Source: Hygrocybe punicea (taxonomy: Eukaryota; Basidiomycota; Agaricomycetes; Agaricales; Hygrophoraceae). Taken from it: a stretch of DNA of 64,000 bases. The translations under genes and the position numbers were made by a program. The stretch's first letter is position 1; each line of letters opens with the position of its first letter. The stretch spans positions 5,022,001 through 5,086,000 of the forward strand of contig OY744466.1 in the NCBI GenBank assembly GCA_963556145.1, read 5' to 3'. The notes under the pieces are model-generated. The model was not told the origin of the DNA. It saw nothing but the letters and a program-made list of their open reading frames with translations, and did not search any database. Shown one piece after another: positions 48,644 through 59,582 of this stretch.

Positions 48644-48963
48644 ATGGACGAAGGGGATAACGATCCTGTTGTTACGGAAGGTCACAATGGTCAGTCATCA
48701 TTTCTCATTTCACTAATAATGAAAGGTCCTACCGACGCCGTGTAGAAGCCAAGATCAGGGACACAAATGAACAACTCCTGAAAGCACAACAAGAACTCCA
48801 CTCCGCACAAGAAGACATTCAAGTGCTGACCCTGAAACTCATAGATTGTGAGGTGAAGCTGGAGAGGGCGGAGTACATTGGGGAGCTTGCCTGGAAGTAT
48901 ATCCCAGAAGAGAAGCATGCCGACTTCCACCTCGAATGGCCTTGCAAACAACACATTACTTAA
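48644..48963 (+). CDS. small coiled-coil protein, two exons, 87 residues
   Basis: Exon 1 48644-48689, intron 48690-48745 (GTCAGT donor, CTAAT branch-like site, GTAG acceptor), exon 2 48746-48963. The junction is in phase and gives 88 codons including the TAA stop. The product starts MDEGDNDPVVTEGHN and then forms a long amphipathic helix rich in Glu, Lys, Gln and Leu (KIRDTNEQLLKAQQELHSAQ, then LTLKLIDCEVKLERAE) that should form a coiled coil, ending EEKHADFHLEW. I do not recognise the family. It faces the next minus-strand gene tail to tail, 35 bp apart. An opposite-strand frame at 48473-48685 overlaps exon 1 and is the main rival reading. Confidence 0.45.
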
Positions 48964-48998
48964 ATTATTTTCACGAGTAACAACACGTATTCATACAA

Positions 48999-50600
48999 TT
49001 ACGCGACTTCCCCATACGACCATCCTTGCCAGAATACCTCGGCTGCAGGCACGATGTGTGTCCGGGAGCATAAAATATTTTGATTGCATACTGAAACCAA
49101 AATCTACACGGCTTGGTACCACATACCTGCGTGGCTAACCCAATACTCATCCAAACTGTAATATACGGACGCAGTCATTGGGTAACTAAGATACCGGCAA
49201 ATAAGAACACCCACATCATCGAAAATGTGCTCGTATGCGGAGTTCATTTTGAGAGCTTTGTCGGCGTGCGCACAGTTGCAAGCCCAGATTGCCTGCAGTA
49301 AATTAGTTCTACTTCCATCCTGTTTAAACAGCCAGTATGGATGGATAGACGTATTCCCATGGCCAAGAAATATTACAGTGATAATATCCGAGACGATGAC
49401 ACCCCCTAAATTGACAGCGGGGACGACATTCTGAATGGTATAATTAGAGGGATATTAGGATAGTTAAGAGGCGACTTACGAATATGGACGGCTCGTCTAG
49501 GCAGGATACCTGCCGAAGACTATCCATAGGTCCATAATGCCCACCCCGGATACGAGGAATGATGTGCGTTTTAATGGCATTTTGAATCCGTTGACGGGCC
49601 GTAAAAAAACCAGCCATAATCTGCAAAAAAAAGAAAAAAAGTGTTGAAGACAACTTAGTACAGCATGCTTACTTACCTCTTTGAGGATCACGGGGTGGGG
49701 ACATTCCACCGTACCGAATCTGACATAATGTCCCAGTCTGCTATCCGTCTTGTCTGGTAAAAACAAATCAATACAAGTCGTGAAAATGAAACGTAACATA
49801 CCATATAGTGGCTGCCAGTAGGGCTCGCCTCGAGACTGATGAAGATACAATGCTGAGACAAATAGTTCCTGATGTCCATTCAGGAGTCGTTGTTCCTCGC
49901 CGCAAAACCACGAATAACACGGGATGCCGACTTCATACGTTCCCTTTGCCACTTGCACGAGCGCCAACCAATCGGATGACTGAGCAATGTCTTCGGAGGT
50001 TAGCGCGGTGGTAAAACTGCCATCTCGATAAGATGGAGACGCAGGTATGGGGATGCGGGTGTAATGGTGTTGAACATCTTGGAATGTTACGAGATTGGTA
50101 TCGGAGAGGATCATCGGAGGCAGCAAAAATCCGGAAGTGTGGGGGATCGTGACCGATGTTGCGTGTGAGTCGAGTACCTGGGCCTGCGCGGAGGACGATG
50201 AGGAGGCCGCAGTTGAGACAGGCACGAGTGAAGAGGTTGAGCTTTGCACAAAAGGCGGCAAGTGATTGTCCGATAATGGCGACGATTGCCTTGGCTCCAA
50301 GCAATCCACCAAAGGTATTTTTCCATGTCCTGCTTCCAGTGAGTAAACAATAGTGATGTGAGATGATTGGGTAGACATACACATTTTATACAGGTTGCAA
50401 TGAACTCCTTTTCACCAGTAACTTTGCATTTGAGGTAGTACCAGGAAGGAAACTCATGTAACCACAGCACAAACATAGAATCCATGCAGCTATCCACCTC
50501 CTCAAAGTGTAGTGCAGCCATGAACAGAGGGAATTGTGCATGGAGCCAATGTTTGTGCACAGAACTGAGTGCTGGAGGACTAAGTGCTGGACCTGGAGTG
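48999..50600 (-). CDS. multi-copy agaricomycete protein of unknown function (GEPYWQPLYD / NLGGVIVSD family)
   Basis: The minus-strand gene starts within or before an exon at about 50597-50388 (FPSWYYLKCKVTGEKEFIAT, then CIKC). It joins through a GTATGT...CAG intron to a long exon, about 50335-49800. That exon has a Ser/Thr-rich linker, LLPPMILSDTNLVTFQDVQ, HHYTRIPIP, DWLALVQVAKGTYEVGIP and RGEPYWQPLY. Later exons carry DSRLGHYVRFGTVECPHP, MAGFFTARQRIQNAIKTHI, NVVPAVNLGGVIVSDIITV and AIWACNCAHADKALKMNSAY, then YPMTASVYYSLDEYW. No stop interrupts the exons that I could read, unlike its neighbours. I recognise the block order from agaricomycete genomes where it is repeated; it has no assigned function. 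The true N-terminus and last exon are uncertain. Confidence 0.55.
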
Positions 50601-51656
50601 AAATATGCACGGATATTCTAGGTGCGTGTACTCACCATTCTGCTTAAGATTGGTTGACTCTTTCTGCATAGGAGTTTGCATTTGAGAGGATGCATCCAGT
50701 GATGGGTTACTTATAGCAAGGCCAGCAGCCAAATAGACTTTCCACACTCAATCAACCCAAAAAAGGAACATCCCAATGTGTGCACTGATAATGAGCTTCA
50801 ATAATAACAAGTAGTAGTTGCATTGTTGAGTCTGATAGTGCTCAGAATATAACTAGCAAGGCTTAATCTCACTGCATGCCCAATTTTATATAAGTTAGAC
50901 CCATGGAATGTTGTCATCGAAAAGGTCAGACACATTTGACCAGAGTATTCACCGCTAGCTCAATCAGTTCCAATGCCTCAACCCAAGCTCTACAAGACTG
51001 TTGCGGAGAGATGGGCTGTGAATTGAGCTAAGAGCATACGCTCATATACAAAGTGGATCTCATCTGATTACAACTATCGTCCCACTGTACTAATGTCAAC
51101 ACAGGAACAAACTCAGCATTGCCGCTTGATGGTATGAATATCATTACTGCCTTCGGCATGATGGGCAGTCCTCCGCATCTGGTATCTGCTCTCCACTGTG
51201 AGCTCTCTGATTACTGAATTGTGCTATAGTAGACTCTGATAATACACATTTCAGGCTCCCAAACCTCAAGAAAACGAAGGATGCTGAGTATGATTTCTAT
51301 GTGCTCATTCACAGATCACCAACAGTATATATTGAAAACATATTCATCACATTTGCAAAACATCTGCACACCAGTAACGATCATCTCGTTGTCATTGAGG
51401 ATGCTATTGTGCAGTTAGACAGAGTCAGGAAGAGGCTGGATATCTGTCAGGATAATATCTTACAGGAAGAGGAAGTCGGGGAGAGGTTAGTGTTGGCGGA
51501 GAGGGTACAGGGGGGAAGTTCATACCATCATTCATCATCTCAAAGAAATATTATGGTTGACCCACAGGGTTTGCTAGCAGCTCATGGTGCACATACACTT
51601 GCTTATCAGCAGCAATAATAATATATTCTAAACTATTTGGATTTGGAAAGAGGTTT
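50601..51656. other. intergenic, no gene recognised
   Basis: A plus-strand frame at 51301-51618 is moderately protein-like (SNDHLVVIEDAIVQLDRVRK) but has no recognised motif and no clear exon context. Confidence 0.35.
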
Positions 51657-51664
51657 GATATAAG

Positions 51665-52701
51665 TAGGCAATGACATGGGTATGGGTAACCCGCGCGGGT
51701 TGCGGGTACGGGTACTGCCGGGTACGGGTATGGGTTACCTTTTTTGGACCCGGGCAAAACCCGTACCCATGACCGCGGGTCTTGGCATACCCGCATGTCA
51801 GCATCAACACAAATGGACACAACAACCCAGCAGCAACCGCTTACCAACACCGTTTTCAAGTGCCCACTGCCTCCGCCTCGACGCAAACACCACCAATGGC
51901 GTCCCAAAGGGCCCCATCCTCGCGCAAAACCATGTCCCAACATGGAGACGCATCACGCTCCCACGTCAGCCCCAAACACACCGTCCCCGCTGCAAAACAC
52001 GTCCAAACGTGTCTCAAGTCCCACCCCGGCCCCAAACCCCGCGCCCGTGCAAGAAATTGCGTTCAAACGCGTCCCAGACCACAGTCCCACAACACCCGAC
52101 AATTTGATGCCCACACAGGCCCCAAAACCCGTGCCCGTGCAACAGAACGTGCCAAAACGCGCTCCAGACCCTGTTCCCCCCAATTACATGCCCACACGCG
52201 CCCACAGCCCAGAATCACGACGCCACCGTCCAGACGCCGCAACAGCAAACACCAAGGCTCAATGGCATCGAAACGCGGGCTGACGCGTACGCAAGGTTTG
52301 AGACGACAAAGGAGGATGAGAGGAAGGGGGGAATGGGAGATGGTGCGGGGAACGAGGAGATGGATACGATGGGTGAGATTCTCTTGCCCACGAGACCACC
52401 CATCGCCTGGTTCCCAGCCCCCCCCACTCCCCATGAGAACCACCCGTCGCGTGGCTCCCAGCCCCCCCACTCCTCGCGTTTGCACAGCGCCACGTCAATT
52501 GACGTGCGTGTCAGCAATGTGAGGTAGATGTGGGCTGGAACCCGCCGGGTTTCCTGCGCAGGTCAATACCCGTACCCGACCCGCCGCTACCCGCCATCTA
52601 CCCGCTGAAAAAAGACCCGTGGGTAGACGGGTACGGGTTGGAGCGGGTCCGGGTCCGGGTCGGCCTCGGGACACCCGCGGGTATACCCGTGTCGTTGCCT
52701 A
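51665..52701. mobile_element. non-autonomous hAT element, copy 2 (1,037 bp)
   Basis: Same inverted ends as the copy at 34.3 kb (TAGGCAATGACATGGGTA and TACCCGTGTCGTTGCCTA). The perfect 8-bp duplication GATATAAG (51657-51664 and 52702-52709) confirms the borders and the hAT type. Differences from copy 1 are few and mostly transitions at CpG positions. It is inserted directly upstream of the second KDZ gene. Confidence 0.95.
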
Positions 52702-55592
52702 GATATAAGAGATACCCCAAACATTGAACTAACTATGTGCTTAACATCAATACCTCCCCTGCTGCGAAGGCTTGAGTAATACATGCCAATCTGGGTGTGA
52801 TAGTGAGCGAGCCTTGTAAGAGTACTAGTTGCATTAAGGTTTTGTCTTAAATAGTCTAAATTTTATAACTGTACAGTGTGGTGGTGCAGTAGCACGTGCA
52901 CAGTCAACAAGACTCATGATGGGGAGAAACACAGGAAGCAAGAAATCGCGCATAACCAGCTCTCATACATCCTCCAAAAGTAATTTCTTAGTCTCCAATG
53001 TGTACCAGAGCTGAATACAACATACACATGTCCCTGCACCCACCATGCCTCAAACAACTGATAATCCCAACCACGTAGCCAATCTACCACTGGAATTCCT
53101 TCCCAGTGCATGTCCAGCAGGGTTGACAGTCAAGCAAAAGGCCAAGCACGACTCAAATTCTGTAAGTTATATGTCTGTGATGCAAAGGCTGGAATTGACT
53201 TGAAATGCTTGTAATAGGACACTCCACTCATTACTTGGTGTGACAGATATCATGAGGAATACTTGGTGCAGAGTCTGGCTCTAGAAGGTCATGGTCCGCT
53301 GTGGGGCTTGTGTGCAATCTGTGGGTTAAATGAGGCCTTTTTTCGGTGCCAGGAGTCTATTGGACTCTGTCCCATGTGTCATGGTTGTGCCATCAGTTCA
53401 CATCAGGCCAATCCTTTGCACTTCTTGGAGGTGAGTCTTGACCAGTTCCTAACTCCTATTGCAATGACAAAACTAACATTGTGGTCAGGAATGGAAGGAC
53501 AGGCATTTTCAATGAGTGATGCTCAAGGAACTGGGTTATCAATTTCAATTGGGGCAACCCACAGGGCAGTTTTGTCCATTTCATCAGAGTGGCCATGCAG
53601 ATTTTGTTGTCATCACTTCAAACAAGATTCATTCTGTCAATGTCAACTTTTGTGGTTGTCTGGGTCCTCCAGAACCATTCATTCAATTACTTGAAGTGTG
53701 CTGGTGGCCATCAACACCAATTGCCCCACAAACCGTCACCACTATGGATGTACTGCAGATTTTCCATGTGAATAACTTGGAGGCATGCACACCACTGACA
53801 GAGTTTCACAACAGCTTGGTGCGGATGACTGATGGACAAGGTTTAACAGATCTTCTGGTATGCCATTGTAGGAGTGTCAACTTGTATATCTGATGCCATA
53901 GTTTTTCTCACAGGATCGACTCCCACAGTTCATGCTTATGCTATGTGAGTGGTGACATATTAAGATGGTCGAGAGGGCTGGCGATGAGTATGATCCAACC
54001 AGCATTGATGAAACAAGCCAGGGTGAGCTGTATATTCCTTATCGAGCTTGCCTGCATTTGGGCATAAACCTCCTGGCAGGATGGCAAGATGCTCCTCCAG
54101 AAGTGCAGTAAGCTCCAGATTGCAGTGTTATTGAACTGGTGCCTTAATTAGTTCACAGGTGGATATACTCCAAGATCGTAGCTCAAGATGCAAATTTCAA
54201 ACAGAAGGCCCGTTTATCTTGTAATGCCTCAAGGGACCCAGCACTGGGACTGGGTTGGGCCACATTTGTAAACAATACAGCCTATCTCGAGCATCTGTTG
54301 AAGTATGTTGACCAAGATGAGGTGCACCAAGCCATTAACCACTGACATAGCTAGACAATTGAGTCTTTGGTGTTAGATCAGTCACTGCATTGGTTTTGCA
54401 GCTCTGTGGAATGCAAACAGCAAGCATTCCAAAGGGTTGGCAGCCATAGGAATAGGATCAGTTACATGCATGCGACATGAATTCTTTCTGCCTAATGGAA
54501 CGGGTGATCTGCAAAAGGGTGAACAGTATGACTATTCTAATGAGCTCATAAACAGATTGAAGCTCCCACCTAATCTTGTTGTACACTCTCATGTCCTGAA
54601 ATTCCATCTACCTTCACACACCAAGCGATGCTGAGCACCCTTTTCATTCAATTTCACTCAGTGGGTGGGCAGAACAGACGGGGAAGGTGTTAAATGGAAC
54701 TGGTCATGGCTGAATGGGATAGCACACTGTGTTTCAATGATGGGGCCAGGAGGACATTGGGACACTCTGGATGATTTCTGCAACTATCACAATTGACATA
54801 AAACCATAAATCTCGGTGAGTTTACTTTCAATAGCATGGACACCAGCTTATGCAAACATTTTCGGTGATCTGCTACTTCGCAAGCTTTCCATCACCATCC
54901 CAGAGGCCGTCATTCATCACAGAGCACTATGTGCCTTTTCTGATGGTTTACGAGAAGAGCATGGTGATGTAGTGGGTGAATGGGAGCAACAAGTATTAGC
55001 ATGGGAAGTTGATCACATGAAGTTCTGTCCATAATCTTCCAGAAGAAAGTTGGTTATATCATTCATCAACAGAGATGAGATGGCTAATACTTCTTAGAGG
55101 TGACACTGGCATCAGTCAAAAAAAGAAATCTCTGAGGAAGAACACGAGAAGATGGCATGAGGCAAGGCAGACTTTACTGGTCTGGAGATGACTGTAAGCG
55201 ACTTCATTATATCGGGCCTGGATCTCAAGGAGAAACAGTGAGTGATGTCATGAGGATCTGTTCTTATGCACTAATATGGATTGATAGGCAACTACTGACT
55301 GTCAACTCTTGCGTGGTTCTGGTGAATGGGAGAAGACACTTGCCATTCTCAAGCCTGAAGATGTGCGAGGTATAAGTGAGTGATCACTAACTCAGGAGGA
55401 GAAGGAAGATTACCACAGGACCTGCCAGATGGCAGGCTTGCCAGAGAATGTAGAGAATGTGGATATGCCTATGGTGTCATTTGACCCCAGGCTGGCCTTG
55501 GTTGAGGGGCAAAGATCTTTGTCTTGGATCTAGTATTCAGTCAGTGAGCATGAGCTGGATGGAACTTCACAGGAAGTCAAAGCTAGTATGTA

Positions 55593-56809
55593 CAGATGCC
55601 TGACAAAAGTTTTGACTGATCACATGATTACATTGACGCATTTACTACTTTGTTGACGCGTATCATATTTTTATTCTGATCAACCATGCCCAAAGAATTG
55701 GGAGACCAAAATACCACACCTGAGGCATGACATGCCATGTTTCTCATGTCTCAACAGCGTATCCCCACTAGTGCAATTGCAATGACATTTTGCTGCTCCA
55801 TTCGGACTGTCCGCTGTATTGTCAATAACTACCATATGCGTGGTCACAATTATGACCTTCCTTGATTGGGTTGGCCCAAGAAGGTTGATGAGAGAACATT
55901 CCATCACTTAGCCCAAACAGTTCAGGGAAATTGGCACTTAACACTGGCTGACTTGACAAATGCTGTTAATGTAACCTCTCCAGCCTCAGTGTTAGTGCAT
56001 AGGACCCTTGAAAACATAGGAATCTCTTCTCGTATTGCTCAGGAAAAACCCTTCCTCAAGCCAGGTCACAGGAAGCAGAGGTTGGTATGGGCTGAAGAGA
56101 TGAAGTCATGGGGTGCTGAAGAGTGGACAAAGATCATCTGGACTGATGAAAGTTCCATCAAGTTGGGAAAAAATTCACAAGTTTGTCGTGTTTGGAGGTA
56201 TGATGAAAAGTGCCTGGTTCCAACATTTAAATCTGGCCAAACAAGTGTAATGGTGTGGGGATGCATTGCATTCAATTGGAAGGGTCCACTTGTCTTTCTG
56301 CCCAAGGATCGATGGACTGGTGCCGACTACATGGACCTGATACTTGTGGGACCATTGTGGGACTTTTATTTGGATATTTATGAGGAGCAAGGCATTGCAA
56401 AAGTGATGGAGGATAGAGCACTGGTTCATCAGTCTCAACTTGCCAAAGAATTCCGGAATGTGCAATCCATGGAAACTATTTTCCATCCAGCACAGTCCCC
56501 TGATATGAATCCAATCGAGCACATTTGGAAACAACTAAAGGTTGGGGTTAACAAGTGGCCCCAAGTTCCTCAAAATGCCAAAAAGTTGCAGGAGGTGTTG
56601 TTAGAAGAGTGGGAAAAGATTGATATTGATTTTATTAACCGTCTGATAGAGAGTATGCCAAATTGTGTAAAGGCTTTGCTAGAGGCGAAAGGAGGGTCTA
56701 CACATTATTAAAGTAGCAACAAAGAGGTTCTTCTATCGCAGTGGAGTGTTTTCAGTGTGGGCACATGTAATATTGAGTGCACATGGACAAAACTTTTGTC
56801 AGGCATCTG
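55593..56809 (+). mobile_element. Tc1/mariner element, complete, TA target duplication
   Basis: Terminal inverted repeats of 22 bp begin CAGATGCCTGACAAAAG and are identical at both ends. TA flanks the element (55591-55592 and 56810-56811). The 1,217-bp length with one transposase gene is standard. It sits inside the coding region of the second KDZ gene, so it came later. Confidence 0.97.
55686..56711 (+). pseudogene. Tc1 transposase, DD34E, two internal TGA codons
   Basis: From the ATG at 55686 to the stop the reading frame spans 341 codons, the usual Tc1 length. The N-terminal helix-turn-helix part has SAIAMTFCCSIRTVRCIV, followed by a second DNA-binding part after a GWPKK (GRP-like) motif. 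The catalytic core has WTDES, SVMVWGCIAF, VMEDRALVH and PAQSPDMNPIEHIW. The second Asp and the Glu are separated by 34 residues, giving the DD34E triad of Tc1. TGA at 55728-55730 (PEA_HAM) and 55863-55865 (DLP_LGWPKK) are the only defects, each one C-to-T step from CGA. From Met 55866 onward 281 residues are open. Confidence 0.93.
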
Positions 56810-57242
56810 TACATAACATACCAAGTTATGGTGAATTGACTTTCATCCAGGTCTCTGTGTCGAATGGGCCAAAACCTGAGCTCATGCAGGTCAATGGCAT
56901 GAAGAGTTACAACTACTCAAGGAGAAGATGTGCAGGGCATTGGAGTTTTGTTGGTGGCATGCTTGGTGGTGGTTGCAATATGCCGAGAGTGAGACTGACC
57001 CATCTATCTATATCACAGAGGGACGGCACATCTATGCCATCAAGAATAGCTCTGCAGAGCAACAACAGGGTATCCGCTGGGCAGCAAGATGGGCAGCTAT
57101 TCGGAAATGAGCACAGGTTGTCTTGAGGACCCAGCTGTCGAATGTCGAGAGCTCTGTGTCCTTGCCAGAGCTGGTGGTTGAGTTAAACGATGAGAACGAG
57201 AGCCTGAGAGACCTGGGGGGGCAGAAGATGATGACGACATGA

Positions 57243-57956
57243 GTACATATTAGCTATGCATTGTAATGGCATCGCAGGGCATTGCTGTCACAGCAGGGGG
57301 ATTGTGTGCTGTCACTATAAGGGTCTCGCAGGACATTACAATGCCCTCACAGCAGGGGGATTGCCTACTGTCATTATAAGGGTCTCATTGTAATGGCATC
57401 ACAGGACCTAACCTCATGGCAGAAGATTGTGTGCTGTCAACATTATAATGCCCATTGGGGCCTTTTGGGGCCTGCAGGGGACGTTGTAATGGCATTATAA
57501 TGTCCTCATGGCAGAGGGACTGGGTGCAGTCATTTTAACATGCACCACTGAGTTTCTCTGCATTCATTACAATTATACTACAGGGACTGTTGCATGTTCA
57601 CGTTTGCAGCCCTGCCCACACATCATACAGCAGCCCACATCCCCCTGCATTGACTCATGCCCAACAACCTATCTGCTGAACCCATGCCATGCCACACCAC
57701 TTCCATTTCCACATTCTACCACTTATTCTCCATCTTTTTTACACCATGACCCACCATTGTTAGATTCTTCTGGGGTGGACTAGTCTACACCCACTTTCTT
57801 TGCTTTCCTTTATGTGCCCTGTGTTTCCTTTCTGTTTTCCACTCTTCTTCCAGCCCCCTCAGTTTCCTTCTTTTTTGTCTTCTTTTTTTTCTGCTCTTTT
57901 TTGTTTTGCTTGTCTTTTGCTAGCGACAAGGGCATTTCTATGAGAGAGGGGGGCAC
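57243..57956. repeat. 3' flank of KDZ2 with GTAATGGCAT/ATTATAATG repeats and pyrimidine-rich stretch
   Basis: CACAGCAGGGGGATTG occurs twice (57290 and 57350), each followed by CTGTCACTATAAGGGTCTC-like text. ATTGTAATGGCATC and CATTATAATG variants recur six times to 57505, perhaps subterminal repeats of the KDZ element. A T/C-rich stretch at 57780-57920 precedes a purine run GAGAGAGGGGGG. Confidence 0.5.
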
Positions 57957-58087
57957 TTGTAGTGGTGGTGCCTGGGATGTCACATGACCAGGCCCTTAGT
58001 CAGTAGAAGTTCCTGATGTGGTAGTCAGTTCATCATCCCATCCATCCAAGACCTTTCCGACTGATTCCCTGCCCAATTCCGTGAGGT
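57957..58087. mobile_element. possible 5' end of a truncated Gypsy LTR
   Basis: TGTAGTGGTGGTGCCTGGGA follows a purine tract (GAGAGAGGGGGGCACT), as the 3' LTR follows the polypurine tract in Ty3/Gypsy elements. After about 130 bp it is cut by the next small element at 58088. No pol sequence was found upstream, so this is weak. Confidence 0.3.
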
Positions 58088-58191
58088 TAGTGTTGCCAAA
58101 GTTCAGTTCGGTCCGGTTCTGACCCTTTTTGGTGGAACTGTGAACTGAACTTTGGGTCCGGTTTGGTGCATGGCCAAACCCAGACCCAGAC
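58088..58191. mobile_element. left part of a hAT-type small element, interrupted
   Basis: Starts TAGTGTTGCCAAAGTTCAG, the same first ten bases as the element inserted into it. It is rich in GGTCCGGTT and CCCAGAC motifs, which continue after the inserted element (58554 to about 58640). No matching right end was found, so it is probably truncated. Confidence 0.5.
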
Positions 58192-58545
58192 TAGTGTTGC
58201 CACAGCTAAGGCGAATAGCTGGCTACTAGCCATTAGCTTAGCTGATTTTAGCTTAGCTGATGCCAGCTAAGCTAATGGCTAAGGCTAAAGTATTTCAGAA
58301 AGTTAGCTTAGCTGTAGCTGAAGCTAAGGGAAGATAAAAATAATATCATCTCAGAACAGCCTAGAAATACCTAAAATGGATATCATATCTGACTAATAGT
58401 CATTAGCTTAGCTGACTTTAGCTTAGCCATAGCTGCAGCTAGTACTTGGCTAGTGGCTAAGACTAAGACATTTTTCATGAATTAGCTTAGCTTTAGCTGC
58501 AGCTAATTTAGCCGCGGCTAGGCTAGCTTAGCTGTGGCAACACTA
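58192..58545. mobile_element. 354-bp hAT-type MITE with 8-bp target duplication, built of TTAGCTTAGCTG repeats
   Basis: Inverted ends TAGTGTTGCCACAGCTAAG (both ends, 19 bp) and direct repeat ACCCAGAC on both sides (58184-58191 and 58546-58553). The interior is almost entirely AGCTTAGCTG/AGCTAAGCTA motifs. It is non-coding. Confidence 0.93.
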
Positions 58546-58739
58546 ACCCAGACAGCGTCAAACCGTCTCTCCGCATTCAGTCTGGGTTCAGATGCGGTCT
58601 GAAACCCAGACCGAGGTGGGCTCACCCCGTCCGTTCTCCTCGCGAATGGCAGGCACGTATCAATAGATACGGCGCTGCACTTCGTGAGGTAGATGGGAGC
58701 CCTTCGGTGTCCCAAAGGGATGTGGAGGGACGGGTGGTC

Positions 58740-59060
58740 TTGTTCCGTGGTCCCTGCATGGCATTGCCGGCGCTGCTGCTGCCAACCGTTGTCCTCGTCG
58801 GGGTGGTGGTATGGTTGTGGTGGTGTTGCTGCCACGGCTGCTGCTGTTGCCATTGCCACTGCCGGCGTTGCTGCTGCTGCTGTTGCAGGTGCTTCTGCTG
58901 CTGCTGGCGCTGCTGATGGCCATTGCCGTCGTTGTTGTTGCCATTGCCATTGCCATCATCGTTGTTGACGTTGCTGTTGCCATTGTTGTTGTTGACATTG
59001 CCATTGATGTTGCCACCACTGGTGGTGGTGGTGGTGGTGGTGTTGCGGCCATCCCATGTC
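58740..59060. repeat. GCTGTTGCCATTGCC-type low-complexity stretch
   Basis: Three-base-periodic GYTGYTGCC and GGTGGT repeats. Open frames on both strands here (Ala/Thr/Met-rich or Leu/Val-rich) are products of the repeat and not taken as genes. Confidence 0.8.
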
Positions 59061-59582
59061 CGTTGGCATTGCGTTGGCGTTGGGATCCATGTTGTGCCGG
59101 GTGGTGTGCTCGCGATGTGGTCGCGGTCAAGTTTCCTGTAACAGATAATATTAGTAAAGTTAAGATAATTGCCGAGACTTACCTGTATTCATGAACGTGA
59201 CATTGTGTCACATTCATTGGCCTTGCATTGTTGCGGTGTTGGTGAAGAAACCTGTAATGGTCACATGATACCATTTAACATGAAAAAGTAAGTAAAGAAA
59301 TCTGAAAAACAAATGAAATAAATACTTTAAAAATATCCGCTGATTCACAGCGCATGTCCCTAAGCACGGAAACGTTCTATTGGACCTATTCTAGCCTCAA
59401 CATGCTGCGATTCACTGTGAAACATCCCGATTTATATGTATCTCCATTGCGATGCGACTGCGATATGCGCACGATACGGGCGATAATTTGACATTACGGC
59501 GATTTTCTTTGGAGCTCTTTGGCCCCGTCGGAAACATATTTCGAGCCTCTCTGACATCATTCATGCTTCAATAGTCCAGGGG

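Larger units (their letters stand above)
53095..57242 (+). pseudogene. KDZ transposase with CxC2-type cysteine cluster, carrying a Tc1 insertion
   Basis: Plus-strand exons begin near 53095. The Cys cluster reads CAICGLNEAFFRC, GLCPMCHGCAISSH, GQFCPFHQSGHADFVV and NFCGCLGPPE (53310-53660), the CxC2 arrangement that precedes KDZ transposase domains. The transposase part follows with MDVLQIFHVNNLEACT, NASRDPALGLGWATFVNN (54220-54275), LKFHLPSHTKRC (54597-54632), WVGRTDGEGVKWNW, MGPGGHWDTLDDFCNY (54740-54795) and a long C-terminal part with GLREEHGDV, resumed after the Tc1 element with WWHAWWWLQYAESETDPSIY and ELNDENESLRDLGG to TGA 57240-57242. TGA at 53953-53955 (CEW_HIKM) replaces a conserved Arg. 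It is inactive. No TET/JBP oxygenase gene, sometimes a neighbour of basidiomycete KDZ elements, is seen. Confidence 0.85.

Noticed and set aside
16896..55865. Reading TGA as a sense codon (code reassignment or programmed readthrough)
   Set aside because: TGA disruptions are confined to transposons and repeat families, the ATPase gene appears to use TGA as its stop, and CGA-to-TGA decay at CpG explains the pattern without a new code.
58660..59194. Long Ala/Thr/Met-rich (minus) and Leu/Val-rich (plus) frames
   Set aside because: They arise from three-base-periodic GCTGTTGCC repeats; no start context, intron or motif supports a gene.
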